Below, one piece after another: positions 7,844-16,052 of a stretch of 49,101 nt of DNA (its first letter is position 1; each line of letters starts with the position of its first letter). The DNA lies in assembly GCA_016903655.1 (NCBI GenBank), contig JADQBC010000004.1:1-49101 (forward strand), in the 5' to 3' direction. Source of the stretch: Gomphosphaeria aponina SAG 52.96 = DSM 107014 (GTDB lineage Bacteria > Cyanobacteriota > Cyanobacteriia > Cyanobacteriales > Gomphosphaeriaceae). The notes beneath the pieces were generated by a model. It did no database searches. It saw only the letters and a program-made list of their open reading frames with translations, and was not told the DNA's origin. Made by a program: the position numbers and the translations under genes.

Positions 7844-9370
7844 TTAATCATTAACGATGATGGTTGCAGGCCTTGCCCTACGGGCATCGATGCTTACTTG
7901 ACTAAGTAATTTCCCATTCTGAGTTACTAAAGAAGTAGCTTGAGCTTCACTCCAACGAACCATCCAAGAAGGTTGAAGACCGAGAAGAAAGATGAGGGTC
8001 ATCAAGACAAAAGCAGGAGCGCGATCGCCAAACTGAACTGGGGGTAAATGGGCCAAATGGTCAGGGAGACGACCAAAAAAGACACGGTTAATAACCAACA
8101 AGAAATAGACAGCAGTTAAACCAGTACCCACGAGACATAAAAGAGTTTGGACAGGAAACAGAGGAAAACTGCCACGAAACACCAAAAATTCAGCAATAAA
8201 TCCCACCATTCCAGGAATACCAGAACTAGCCATCACCCCCAAAATCATCAAACTCCCAACCAGAGGAAGACCCCTTTGGGGGTTAAGCAAACCCCGTAGA
8301 GAATTAACATCACGAGTGCCTGTTTTATTATAGACAACTCCAACCAGGAGAAACAACAAAGCCGAAATTAAGCCATGACTAACCATTTGGAAGACAGCAG
8401 CAGTTAAACTCAGAGGAGTAGTAGCAGCGGCTGCGAGTAAAATATAAGCCATGTGAGCAATGGAAGAGTAAGCTACAACCTTTTTCATATCCTGTTGAGC
8501 GATCGCACAGCAAGCACCATACAAAGCGCTTACTGCAGCCAGACTAGCCAACCAAGGGGCCAAAACCACCCAACCATCAAGGAAAAACCCAACCCCAAAC
8601 CTTAACAAACCATAAGTACCCAACTTTAAAAGTACACCAGCCAATAAAACAGAAATGGGAGTAGAAGCCTCTACGTGAGCATCAGGCAACCAAGTATGGA
8701 AAGGGAAGATGGGAATTTTAATAAACAAACCCACCAAAAGAGGAGCCAGGAGTAAAAGTTGTGTTTCTACAGGCAGATTATTAGAGAGTAAAGGTGCATA
8801 ATCAAAATTAGAAGCCCCAGTCAGCCATACCAGACCCAAAAAAGAAGCCAGGACTAAAAAACCCGAAACCGCCGTATAGAGGAGAAACTTCATCGCCGCA
8901 TAACCACGGCGTTTCCCCCCCCAAATAGCAATTAAGAAATATAAAGGGACAATTTCGAGTTCATAGAAAAGGAAAAACAATAATAAGTCTTGAGCCAAAA
9001 AAGCCCCAGCCGCCCCTGCACTGAGGACAAACAAGAGAGAATAGTATAATTGCGGGCGCTCCAAGGACTTATTGCTGCTGGCGATCGCCATTAAAGTCAG
9101 CAGACTATTGAGAAAAAGCAAAGGCAAAGATAGACCATCAATACCGAGATGATAGTTCAAACCCAACCACTCGATCCAAGAGAAATATTCAGAAAATTGA
9201 ATTTCAGCTACCTTGGTATCAAACTGAAACCCCAGGATAATATTCAAGCTCAATAGGCCACTAGCGATTATCAAAGCTATTGAACGAACTTTTTCCCCTG
9301 CCCTGTTTCCAGGCCAAAACCCGATGAGTGCAGCCCCCAACAATGGCAACCAAATAAATGCACTAAGCAT
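7844..9370 (-). CDS. ndhD4: NAD(P)H-quinone oxidoreductase subunit 4, NdhD4-like
   Basis: A 508-residue proton-translocating antiporter-like membrane subunit of a specialised NDH-1 complex. Most of the protein is hydrophobic helices. Family hallmarks include the conserved helix Glu in LLFFLFYELEIVPLYFLIAI, FPFHTWLPDAHVEASTPISV and VVAYSSIAHMAYI. Its coupling to NdhF 18 bp upstream and closeness to ccmK point to the CO2-uptake form (NdhD4/NdhF4, NDH-1MS') rather than the respiratory NdhD1/D2 form, but paralogue number is inferred from context. GGAGG lies 12 bases before ATG. Downstream, the expected cupB is displaced by about 2.6 kb. Confidence 0.88.
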   Translation of the reverse strand: MLSAFIWLPLLGAALIGFWPGNRAGEKVRSIALIIASGLLSLNIILGFQFDTKVAEIQFSEYFSWIEWLGLNYHLGIDGLSLPLLFLNSLLTLMAIASSNKSLERPQLYYSLLFVLSAGAAGAFLAQDLLLFFLFYELEIVPLYFLIAIWGGKRRGYAAMKFLLYTAVSGFLVLASFLGLVWLTGASNFDYAPLLSNNLPVETQLLLLAPLLVGLFIKIPIFPFHTWLPDAHVEASTPISVLLAGVLLKLGTYGLLRFGVGFFLDGWVVLAPWLASLAAVSALYGACCAIAQQDMKKVVAYSSIAHMAYILLAAAATTPLSLTAAVFQMVSHGLISALLFLLVGVVYNKTGTRDVNSLRGLLNPQRGLPLVGSLMILGVMASSGIPGMVGFIAEFLVFRGSFPLFPVQTLLCLVGTGLTAVYFLLVINRVFFGRLPDHLAHLPPVQFGDRAPAFVLMTLIFLLGLQPSWMVRWSEAQATSLVTQNGKLLSQVSIDARRARPATIIVND

Positions 9371-9388
9371 TTTTTATTTTTTCCTCCA

Positions 9389-11287
9389 TTAATAGATAGA
9401 CGACCAATAATTGATTAACACCGACCACTGACCACTGATAACCAACCCAAGTAATACACTTATACCTACCACCATAGTCAGTATGTAAAACTGAGACTGA
9501 CCCGAAACATTATATTTCAGGGAATTACCGCTCAAAATAGTTGCCAGACTCACCAAATTCACTGCACCATCAACTAGATAACGGTCAACCCAGGCAGTTA
9601 ATTTAGACAAACTTGAGACCGCCCAAACCACAGTTAGGTTATATACCCGCTCCAAGTAAAAATCATAAGCAAACAAATCCTGGAAAAAACGCAAATAAAA
9701 TTGAGTAGGTCTTGCCCAACCTCTACGCAATTCAACAGTTAAACCCAAGACACAGCCCACCAGACCTGATGTAATTAAAAGTGGTACAGCCAACTGAACA
9801 ACAACTTGATCATTGTTATATAAAGGAGTAGTGGGACTAAGCCAGAAAGGCCACAACATAGGTATAGCGGGAGTTATCAGATTAAATACCGTCAAACTTA
9901 CCATGGGGAAAGCCATTGGCCAGGCCACCTCTGGAGTACGTCTCGTTTTCATTTGGGGTTTTCCCAAAAAAACGAGACGAAAGACACGAGTTAAATTCAA
10001 AGCACTGAGAGTATTAACAAACAGCAAAATTCCCAGTAGCCACCAGTTTACAGCCCAAGAGCCATTAAACCAACGAGCGAGGGTCCAAAAAGTTCCCAGG
10101 GGCAGCAAACAGATTAAACCAGCACTGCCAACCACAAAAGCAGTAGTAGTTGCTGGCATTCGCGACCAAAGGCCCCCCATTTCCGTAATATTCTGGTTAC
10201 TGGTAGTCATAATCAAGCTACCAGCACTCATAAACAAAAGAGCCTTAGCAATAGCATGGGTAAAGAGTAACAAAAAAGCGATATCGATATGACCCAAGCC
10301 CACAGAGATAAAGACCAAACCCAAATAAGCACTGGTAGAATGACACAGAGCACGTTTAATATCAATTTGAGCAAGAGCCATCAAAGAAGTAGCGATCGCC
10401 GTTACCGTCCCAATAATAATCAGAGCAGAAGAAGAGACAGGGGAGAGAGTAAAAACAGGCTGGAGTTTAATCAAAACATAAGCACCTGCTGATACGACGA
10501 TAGAATTACGCATAATGCCAGCGGGGTTAGGGCCTTCCATGGCCTCATCCAGCCAGAGATTAAGAGGAAATTGAGCGCATTTCCCAGTGGGGCCAGCAAT
10601 TAAAGACAAACCCAACAAAGCTGAGGTGAGAGGAGGTAAAGGAGAGGTTGCGGCCCAACTTTCCAATTGAGAGAAAGTCAGACCTTCCCCGTAACTTGAA
10701 ATTGCCACAACTCCCATAAGCAGAATAATATCTCCCACCCGTTTAGTCAAAAAAGCATCTCGAGCAGCAGTCACCACAAGAGGTTGAGCATACCAGAAGC
10801 CTACCAAGAGATAAGTAGAGAGAGTAAGCATTTCCAAGAAACCATAACTCAGTAACAAAGAGTCACTAATAGCGATACCACTTAATGCAGCCTCAAACAA
10901 ACCCATCAAACCATAGAACCGAGCCAAAGACCAATCCTTTTCCAGATACCCCAGGGCGAAGAGTTGTGCGAGCAGACCAATACCCGTCACCACCTCCATT
11001 GCGCCCAGAGTGAGTGGAGAAATTTCAATTGCCAGAGACAAATCCAAGTCAGCCACTTGCAACCAGTGATAGACTATTTGTAACTGCTGGTCTTTTTGAT
11101 GCCAAATTGCTCTAAAAGCCAAAGAACCGTGAACAAAAGCCAGGAAAGTCATCAAAAGATTGAAATAGGCTGCAGGTCTAGGGCCCGTCCGCCGTATCAT
11201 TCCCAAAGACCAAGGCAGAGTCAAAACTGCTCCGAGCAAACCATAAAAAGGGATAAACCAACTTATCTGAAATAAAAAATCTGCCAT
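9389..11287 (-). CDS. ndhF4: NAD(P)H-quinone oxidoreductase subunit 5, NdhF4-like
   Basis: A 632-residue NuoL/NdhF-type proton-pumping subunit with about 16 hydrophobic helices. Recognisable parts are the helix with LLSYGFLEMLTLSTYLLVGF, the conserved LWLDEAMEGPNPAGIMRNS region (a variant of the usual TWLPDAMEGPTPVSAL), DIKRALCHSTSAYLGLVF, and the C-terminal lateral-helix region. The altered WLPDAM motif is typical of the CO2-uptake NdhF3/NdhF4 group, which is known to hold CupA or CupB. It is first in the minus-strand cluster and divergent from ccmK2 over a 643-bp gap that probably holds both promoters. AAGGA is placed 8 bases before ATG. Confidence 0.9.
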   Translation of the reverse strand: MADFLFQISWFIPFYGLLGAVLTLPWSLGMIRRTGPRPAAYFNLLMTFLAFVHGSLAFRAIWHQKDQQLQIVYHWLQVADLDLSLAIEISPLTLGAMEVVTGIGLLAQLFALGYLEKDWSLARFYGLMGLFEAALSGIAISDSLLLSYGFLEMLTLSTYLLVGFWYAQPLVVTAARDAFLTKRVGDIILLMGVVAISSYGEGLTFSQLESWAATSPLPPLTSALLGLSLIAGPTGKCAQFPLNLWLDEAMEGPNPAGIMRNSIVVSAGAYVLIKLQPVFTLSPVSSSALIIIGTVTAIATSLMALAQIDIKRALCHSTSAYLGLVFISVGLGHIDIAFLLLFTHAIAKALLFMSAGSLIMTTSNQNITEMGGLWSRMPATTTAFVVGSAGLICLLPLGTFWTLARWFNGSWAVNWWLLGILLFVNTLSALNLTRVFRLVFLGKPQMKTRRTPEVAWPMAFPMVSLTVFNLITPAIPMLWPFWLSPTTPLYNNDQVVVQLAVPLLITSGLVGCVLGLTVELRRGWARPTQFYLRFFQDLFAYDFYLERVYNLTVVWAVSSLSKLTAWVDRYLVDGAVNLVSLATILSGNSLKYNVSGQSQFYILTMVVGISVLLGLVISGQWSVLINYWSSIY

Positions 11288-11930
11288 CCAAACTGTCCTT
11301 TAGTACAATATTCTTACAGTTTTAAATTATTTTTCTAATTAATCTGTGACCATACATTTAATGGTCGTTTTGTCAAGAGGGAAAATTTTCCCAATTTTAG
11401 GTATTATGACTTATTAGGTTTTTTCAAGCTGGACTAAAAAGAGGATTAGACCACCCAGAGTGAGCCTAGCTTTGAGGGAGAGTTTTTTTTTGCCAATTGC
11501 TGCCCTTACAGGGGAATAAGTTAGACTTTCCCAAGTTCGCAGTTACAAACTCAATGGTCAGCCGTTTGAAGATAATATTAAGAAATTATAAAACAGTTTA
11601 ACCCCTTTGAGCTACCAAATTCTGCCTTTTGCAGGGATTGAGGACAAAGCGGGGAAGTATTAAATTTGATTAAGTCTGAGATAACGAAATATCATAATGA
11701 TTTCTCTTGTCAAAGGTGTCAAGGTTGCCTATGATTAATTCCAGAGCGATAAACTAGCTACTTTCGTGCTGGAGTTTTTTGCAGCCCCTTGATGAAAGGG
11801 AACTGTGTCAGGGGAAAACACAGCGGGATTAGTCTAATAAACAAATTCACTCACAAAATCTACAAAATTCAAGAAAACTCGCGGTGAGTTTAATGTCTCA
11901 AACAAGGATAAGAAGAAGAGGAAATCAAAG
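11288..11930. promoter_or_regulatory. Divergent control region between ndhF4 and ccmK2
   Basis: A 643-bp gene-free stretch between the CO2-uptake cluster (minus strand) and the carboxysome operon (plus strand). It contains one good sigma-70-like promoter facing ccmK2 (11707-11735). No clear CcmR/NdhR or CmpR operator could be identified by eye, and no other gene or repeat is seen. Confidence 0.5.
11707..11735 (+). promoter_or_regulatory. Candidate ccm operon promoter
   Basis: TTGTCA (-35 like) at 11707-11712, a 17-base spacer, and TATGAT (-10 like) at 11730-11735. Each box is one or two bases from the housekeeping consensus. Transcription would start near 11742, giving a 5' leader of about 190 bases before ccmK2. 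Confidence 0.4.
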
Positions 11931-12242
11931 ATGTCAATTGCAGTAGGAATGATCGAAACACTGGGCTTTCCCGCAGTGGTGGAAGCAGCAGATGCGATGG
12001 TCAAAGCAGCCCGCGTGACCCTGGTAGGCTACGAAAAAATCGGGACAGGTAGAGTGACAGTAATAGTACGTGGGGACGTATCCGAAGTGCAAGCATCAGT
12101 GAGCGCAGGGATTGAAGCGGCAAATCGGGTGAATGGAGGAGAAGTACTTTCAACCCATATTATTGCCCGTCCCCACGAAAACTTGGAGTATGTGCTACCT
12201 ATTCGGTACACAGAAGAAGTAGAACAGTTCCGAGCTTATTAG
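11931..12242 (+). CDS. ccmK2: Carboxysome shell hexamer protein CcmK2
   Basis: A 103-residue single-BMC-domain protein that tiles the flat facets of the beta-carboxysome shell as hexamers. It opens [20 protein letters not shown], has the edge Lys in DAMVKAARV, and has the pore loop KIGTGR (residues 36-41) and [16 protein letters not shown]. The pore position 39 is Thr where the common CcmK1/K2 loop is KIGSGR. Length 103 and the short QFRAY tail match CcmK2; the first position in the operon also fits the K2-K1-L-M-N order known in Synechocystis. GAGG lies 10 bases before ATG. Confidence 0.96.
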   Translation: MSIAVGMIETLGFPAVVEAADAMVKAARVTLVGYEKIGTGRVTVIVRGDVSEVQASVSAGIEAANRVNGGEVLSTHIIARPHENLEYVLPIRYTEEVEQFRAY

Positions 12243-12329
12243 AGGTCTGGAGAAAGGCAGTAGTCAAGAGTAAAGCAAAAAGACAGAGTGGTGGCTACTG
12301 TCCGCATAACAACATAGGAGTTAAATTGA

Positions 12330-12668
12330 ATGTCAATCGCAGTAGGAATGATAGAAACACTGGGCTTTCCCGCAGTGGTGGAAGCAGCAGATGCAATGGT
12401 GAAAGCAGCCCGCGTGACCCTGGTAGGGTATGAAAAAATCGGGACAGGTAGGGTGACAGTAATAGTACGTGGAGACGTATCCGAAGTACAAGCATCAGTG
12501 ATGGCAGGAATAGAAAATGTGAGACGGGTGAATGGAGGTCAAGTACTATCCCACCACATTATTGCTCGTCCCCATGAAAACCTGGAGTACGTGTTACCAA
12601 TACGGTACACAGAAGAGGTGGAGCAGTTCAGGGAAAGTGTGAACCCACAATCAATGAGAAGACCATAA
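12330..12668 (+). CDS. ccmK1: Carboxysome shell hexamer protein CcmK1
   Basis: A 112-residue paralogue of the preceding protein. It is identical over about the first 57 residues, differs in a short segment ([14 protein letters not shown]), and has a longer tail ending [10 protein letters not shown], the usual difference between CcmK1 and CcmK2. It is a shell facet hexamer that can mix with CcmK2. The pore loop is again KIGTGR. Near identity of the DNA in the first half indicates recent duplication or gene conversion. It lies 87 bp downstream of ccmK2 with AGGAG before the ATG, and its stop is only 3 bases from ccmL. Confidence 0.95.
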   Translation: MSIAVGMIETLGFPAVVEAADAMVKAARVTLVGYEKIGTGRVTVIVRGDVSEVQASVMAGIENVRRVNGGQVLSHHIIARPHENLEYVLPIRYTEEVEQFRESVNPQSMRRP

Positions 12669-12671
12669 GTA

Positions 12672-12986
12672 ATGCAAATTGCCAAAGTACATGGTACAGT
12701 GGTAAGCACTCAGAAAAATCACAGTCTCACAGGAGTAAAACTACTCCTGTTGCAATATATAGATGATGGTGGAAAGCTACTGCATAAATATGAAGTGGCA
12801 GGAGATCGGGTGGGGGCTGGGATAGGTGAGTGGGTGCTAGTCACTAGGGGCAGCGCTGCAAGAATTGATCAGGGAAACGAAGTAATACCCATCGATGCAA
12901 TGGTGGTGGGGATAATTGATACCGTGACAGTAGAGAAAGGGCTGCTATATAGCAAAAAAGATGAAGAGCGTTTGAGACAAAGGTGA
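12672..12986 (+). CDS. ccmL: Carboxysome shell vertex pentamer CcmL
   Basis: A 104-residue EutN/CcmL-family protein whose pentamers cap the twelve vertices of the shell. It opens MQIAKVHGTVVSTQKNHSLT and has GVKLLLLQY, DRVGAGIGEWVLVTRGSAAR and the VVGIIDTV strand. Length is normal. It starts 3 bases after the ccmK1 stop, so translation is probably coupled. Confidence 0.95.
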   Translation: MQIAKVHGTVVSTQKNHSLTGVKLLLLQYIDDGGKLLHKYEVAGDRVGAGIGEWVLVTRGSAARIDQGNEVIPIDAMVVGIIDTVTVEKGLLYSKKDEERLRQR

Positions 12987-13047
12987 GGATGAGTTCCTGA
13001 GGGCCCGAAAGTGAAAAAGAAAACAAGAAGATGGAGGAAGATTATCA

Positions 13048-15018
13048 ATGGTAGTCGGCAACATGGCGGCTTCCACAGCTCCCTGGTCGAAAAATTTGGC
13101 TGAACCCAAAATAGATGAAAGCGCCTACGTGCATTCATTCTCCAATTTAATCGGAGATGTTTATGTGGGAGCAAAGGTGTTGATAGCTCCAGGAACTTCG
13201 ATCAGGGCAGATGAGGGGCATCCATTTTATATCGGAGAAGCAACGAATATTCAAGATGGGGTGGTCATTCATGGCCTGGAAAAAGGTCGGGTGGTAGGGG
13301 ATGATGGCAGAGAATATTCAGTTTGGATCGGGCAGCAAACGGGCATCACCCACATGGCACTAATTCATGGGCCAGCTTATGTGGGAGATAACTGCTTCAT
13401 CGGTTTCCGCTCAACAATATTTAATGCAAGGGTGGGAAAAGGTTGTATTGTGATGATGCACGCTCTGGTTCAAGATGTGGAAATTCCCCCAGGGAAATAT
13501 GTACCATCAGGAGCAGTGATAACAAACCAGGAACAGGCAGATCGTCTGCCAGATGTGGAGGAAGGCGATCGCCTTTTCGCCGACCATGTGATAGAAATCA
13601 ATGAGGTAATGCTGGCAGGTTATAAATGTGCGGCAGATGCGGCTTGTATCAATCCAATTCAAAATGAGCTGAGTGGCTCGGAAAATGGCTCTAATGGGAA
13701 AGTAGAAGAAAAGATGAGTATAAATGCAGATATCAGAACCCAGGTGCGTAGTCTCCTGAACCAAGGATATAAAATTGGGACAGAATACGCAGATGAACGT
13801 CGGTTTAAAACAAAATCTTGGCTAAGTGGGTCTTCAATTCAAGGTAAGCGGGAAGACCAAGTGGTGGGAGAACTCTCCGCAGTTATGGCAGAACACCCAG
13901 GAGAATATGTACGCTTCATTGGGATTGACCCAAATGCAAAACGGCGGGTTTTGGAAGTAATTATTCAACGACCCCAGGATGCACCAGCACAGGTCGGGGC
14001 TAGTAAAACACCAGCCCCAAGTTATAGCAATGGTCAGGGAAATCATAGTAGCAGTAATGGAAGCGTTGGTTCTAACATAGAAGAACAAGTGCGTAGTCTC
14101 ATTACCCAGGGTTATAAAATTGGCATCGAACACGCTGATAAACGCCGCTTTCAAACTAAGTCGTGGCTGACTGACTCTACCATCGAAACTACCAGAGTTG
14201 CAGACGCAGTGAGAGCTTTGGAAGCAAGCATGGCAGAACACACAGGGGAATATGTCCGCCTCATTGGGATTGACCCCCATGCCAAACGGCGGGTGTTAGA
14301 AGCAATTATCCAAAGACCTGATGACAGTCCCGAGCAGTTATCTCACAAAACTTCTGCTCCAACCAACAAGAGTGTAAGTGCGCCAAGTAGCAATGGGTTA
14401 AGTGCAGAAACGATTGACGAAGTGCGGAATCTGTTGGCAGCAGGATACAAGATTGGCACAGAACACGCCGATAAGCGTCGGTTTCAAACCAAGTCTTGGC
14501 ATAGTTGCTCACCCATTGAAAGTACTCGCGAGTCTGAAGTAATAGCAGCTCTTCTGAACTGTATGCAGGAACACGCAGGGGAATATGTACGACTGTTAGG
14601 CATCGACCCACGAGCCAAACGTCGGGTGTCTGAGAAGATTATTCAACGCCCAGGAAATAATTCAGGACCATCTCAGCCTGCTGCTGCCCCTACAGCTACC
14701 CCTACTTACAACAGTTCTAATGGCAATGGGACAAGTAGTAAAAATGCTACAACCAGCAAATTGGATCCAGAAATAGTAACTCAGGTGCGTGGTCTCCTCA
14801 ACCAAGGGTATAAAATCGGCACGGAACACGCTGACAAGCGTCGGTTTCAAACCAAGTCTTGGCACAGTTGTTCCCCCATTGAGAGTACGCGCGAGTCTGA
14901 AGTCTTGTCAGCCCTTGAAGGTTGTTTACAGGAACACGCAGGGGAATATGTGCGCCTGATTGGGATAGATCCAAGTGTAAAACGTCGGGTCTTGGAAACT
15001 GTTATTCAACGCCCATAG
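13048..15018 (+). CDS. ccmM: Carboxysome assembly protein CcmM: gamma-carbonic anhydrase plus four SSU-like modules
   Basis: A 656-residue scaffold that condenses Rubisco into the beta-carboxysome. Residues 1-210 form a left-handed beta-helix gamma-carbonic anhydrase with the three zinc ligands His75, His102 and His107, and the Cys194/Cys200 pair known to form the activating disulfide in Thermosynechococcus CcmM, so this domain is likely an active enzyme. Four Rubisco-small-subunit-like modules follow (about 223-310, 343-425, 455-535, 574-656), joined by Ser/Asn/Pro-rich linkers. Modules 3 and 4 each carry a Cys pair 18 residues apart (487/505, 608/626), as in the redox-controlled module of Synechococcus PCC 7942; modules 1 and 2 lack it. 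An in-frame ATG at 13714 (Met223) sits where the short Rubisco-binding isoform begins in other species. GGAGG precedes the ATG at 13048. Confidence 0.97.
   Translation: MVVGNMAASTAPWSKNLAEPKIDESAYVHSFSNLIGDVYVGAKVLIAPGTSIRADEGHPFYIGEATNIQDGVVIHGLEKGRVVGDDGREYSVWIGQQTGITHMALIHGPAYVGDNCFIGFRSTIFNARVGKGCIVMMHALVQDVEIPPGKYVPSGAVITNQEQADRLPDVEEGDRLFADHVIEINEVMLAGYKCAADAACINPIQNELSGSENGSNGKVEEKMSINADIRTQVRSLLNQGYKIGTEYADERRFKTKSWLSGSSIQGKREDQVVGELSAVMAEHPGEYVRFIGIDPNAKRRVLEVIIQRPQDAPAQVGASKTPAPSYSNGQGNHSSSNGSVGSNIEEQVRSLITQGYKIGIEHADKRRFQTKSWLTDSTIETTRVADAVRALEASMAEHTGEYVRLIGIDPHAKRRVLEAIIQRPDDSPEQLSHKTSAPTNKSVSAPSSNGLSAETIDEVRNLLAAGYKIGTEHADKRRFQTKSWHSCSPIESTRESEVIAALLNCMQEHAGEYVRLLGIDPRAKRRVSEKIIQRPGNNSGPSQPAAAPTATPTYNSSNGNGTSSKNATTSKLDPEIVTQVRGLLNQGYKIGTEHADKRRFQTKSWHSCSPIESTRESEVLSALEGCLQEHAGEYVRLIGIDPSVKRRVLETVIQRP
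13714..15018 (+). CDS. ccmM: Probable short CcmM isoform from an internal start
   Basis: The in-frame ATG 13714 opens [15 protein letters not shown], exactly at the start of the first small-subunit-like module. Translation from here would give a 434-residue protein with four modules and no anhydrase domain. In Synechococcus PCC 7942 a short form (M35) is made from an internal start near Val226, and here the candidate is residue 223. The upstream sequence GGGAAAGTAGAAGAAAAG is purine-rich but has only a weak Shine-Dalgarno match. Confidence 0.55.
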   Translation: MSINADIRTQVRSLLNQGYKIGTEYADERRFKTKSWLSGSSIQGKREDQVVGELSAVMAEHPGEYVRFIGIDPNAKRRVLEVIIQRPQDAPAQVGASKTPAPSYSNGQGNHSSSNGSVGSNIEEQVRSLITQGYKIGIEHADKRRFQTKSWLTDSTIETTRVADAVRALEASMAEHTGEYVRLIGIDPHAKRRVLEAIIQRPDDSPEQLSHKTSAPTNKSVSAPSSNGLSAETIDEVRNLLAAGYKIGTEHADKRRFQTKSWHSCSPIESTRESEVIAALLNCMQEHAGEYVRLLGIDPRAKRRVSEKIIQRPGNNSGPSQPAAAPTATPTYNSSNGNGTSSKNATTSKLDPEIVTQVRGLLNQGYKIGTEHADKRRFQTKSWHSCSPIESTRESEVLSALEGCLQEHAGEYVRLIGIDPSVKRRVLETVIQRP

Positions 15019-15021
15019 TTG

Positions 15022-15080
15022 GGTCATTGGTCATTGGTCATTGGTCATTGGTCATTGGTCATTGGTCATTGGTCATTGGT
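15022..15080. repeat. Heptanucleotide tandem repeat GGTCATT x8
   Basis: Eight exact head-to-tail copies of GGTCATT (15022-15077) followed by GGT. In another phase the unit is TTGGTCA, which resembles the short tandemly repeated repetitive (STRR) heptamers described in filamentous cyanobacteria. It starts 3 bases after the ccmM stop codon and lies between ccmM and ccmN. Confidence 0.95.
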
Positions 15081-15179
15081 ACTAAGATGCCGATGCTCAG
15101 AACTAATGACTAATGGGGGAAGGATGCGCAAAACCCTAGGAATGACGAATGACTATGGACTATAGACTATGGAATAATT

Positions 15180-15914
15180 ATGTATTTTCAAATACGAGAA
15201 AGGGTCAGTAACTCGGAGATTTATACTGTCGGGGATGTCACGATTCATTCTGAGGCAATCATAGCTCCAGGAGTAATTTTGCAAGCTGCTCCTGGTAGTA
15301 AAATTGTGATTCGTTCTGGGGCTTGTATTGGTATGGGAGTGATTCTCAAAGCCTATCAAGGAACTTTAACAATAGAAAGTGGTGTAATTTTGGGAGCGGG
15401 AGTTTTGGTGGTGGGCTTTGGCACAATAGGTAAAAATGCCTGTGTTGGCACTGCAAGTACTATTTTTAATGCTTCGGTTGACTCAATGGCTGTGCTGAGT
15501 CCTGGTTCATTGATTGGTGATACTTCTCGTCAAGTTGGGGAGCTAAAAGAAGCTGAGAATGTTAATTCTGTGAAAGAGAAAGTACCGCCCCCGACAGAAG
15601 AGGAGGGAGAAAGTGACTCATTTTGGGAAGACCACTGGATCGCCACAGAAGAAAGTGTAGAAAATCTCCCAGGGCCATCTTTGGAAAAGGGGGAGACTAA
15701 GGCAACAGCCGCTGTTAAGAGTAATCCAAATCAAGAGGAGACAGCAATAGAAGCCGCAGAGTTGAAAACAGAGGTACTCAAGAATGGAATTAACTCTGAG
15801 TCTTCCCCAGAAAAAGGAAATACCCCTGCAATTGGTAAAGTTTACATTAACAATCTATTAGTAACTCTTTTCCCCCACCGTCAACCATTAAATAATCAAA
15901 ATCAAGATAGTTAG
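15180..15914 (+). CDS. ccmN: Carboxysome assembly protein CcmN
   Basis: A 244-residue adaptor that bridges CcmM to the CcmK shell. Residues 15-115 are a left-handed beta-helix (hexapeptide repeats such as VIIRSGACIGMGVILKAYQG-like turns) that packs on the CcmM anhydrase domain. A long acidic, Pro/Glu-rich linker follows (about 120-215). The C-terminal amphipathic encapsulation peptide GKVYINNLLVTLFPHRQ (about 219-235) binds shell proteins. It is last in the ccm operon, 161 bp after ccmM with the heptamer repeat in between. Confidence 0.95.
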   Translation: MYFQIRERVSNSEIYTVGDVTIHSEAIIAPGVILQAAPGSKIVIRSGACIGMGVILKAYQGTLTIESGVILGAGVLVVGFGTIGKNACVGTASTIFNASVDSMAVLSPGSLIGDTSRQVGELKEAENVNSVKEKVPPPTEEEGESDSFWEDHWIATEESVENLPGPSLEKGETKATAAVKSNPNQEETAIEAAELKTEVLKNGINSESSPEKGNTPAIGKVYINNLLVTLFPHRQPLNNQNQDS

Positions 15915-15928
15915 GGGATAAAAAAAAG

Positions 15929-16044
15929 GGCGTTGCTGAATTGAACTTAAAGTAGCGGAGAAGGGAGTAGGGAGTGGGGAGAGGGTTTGAGTTGGGTTAG
16001 TATTTTTTGTAAATATATAATTCATAACTCAATTCAGCAACGCC
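15929..16044. mobile_element. 116-bp MITE with 16-bp perfect inverted ends
   Basis: The left end GGCGTTGCTGAATTGA and right end TCAATTCAGCAACGCC are perfect inverted repeats. AAAAAAAG occurs immediately outside both ends (15921-15928 and 16045-16052), consistent with an 8-bp target-site duplication, although this is low-complexity sequence. The GGCGTTGCTGAATT end is a common cyanobacterial transposon or MITE terminus. The interior shares about 40 bp with 4066-4105. It is non-coding and sits 14 bp after ccmN, between the carboxysome and Rubisco operons. Confidence 0.85.
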
Positions 16045-16052
16045 AAAAAAAG

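Noticed and set aside
11551..11572. TCAATG as half of a CcmR/NdhR operator
   Set aside because: The second half-site at the expected spacing does not match, so only a single chance half-site remains.
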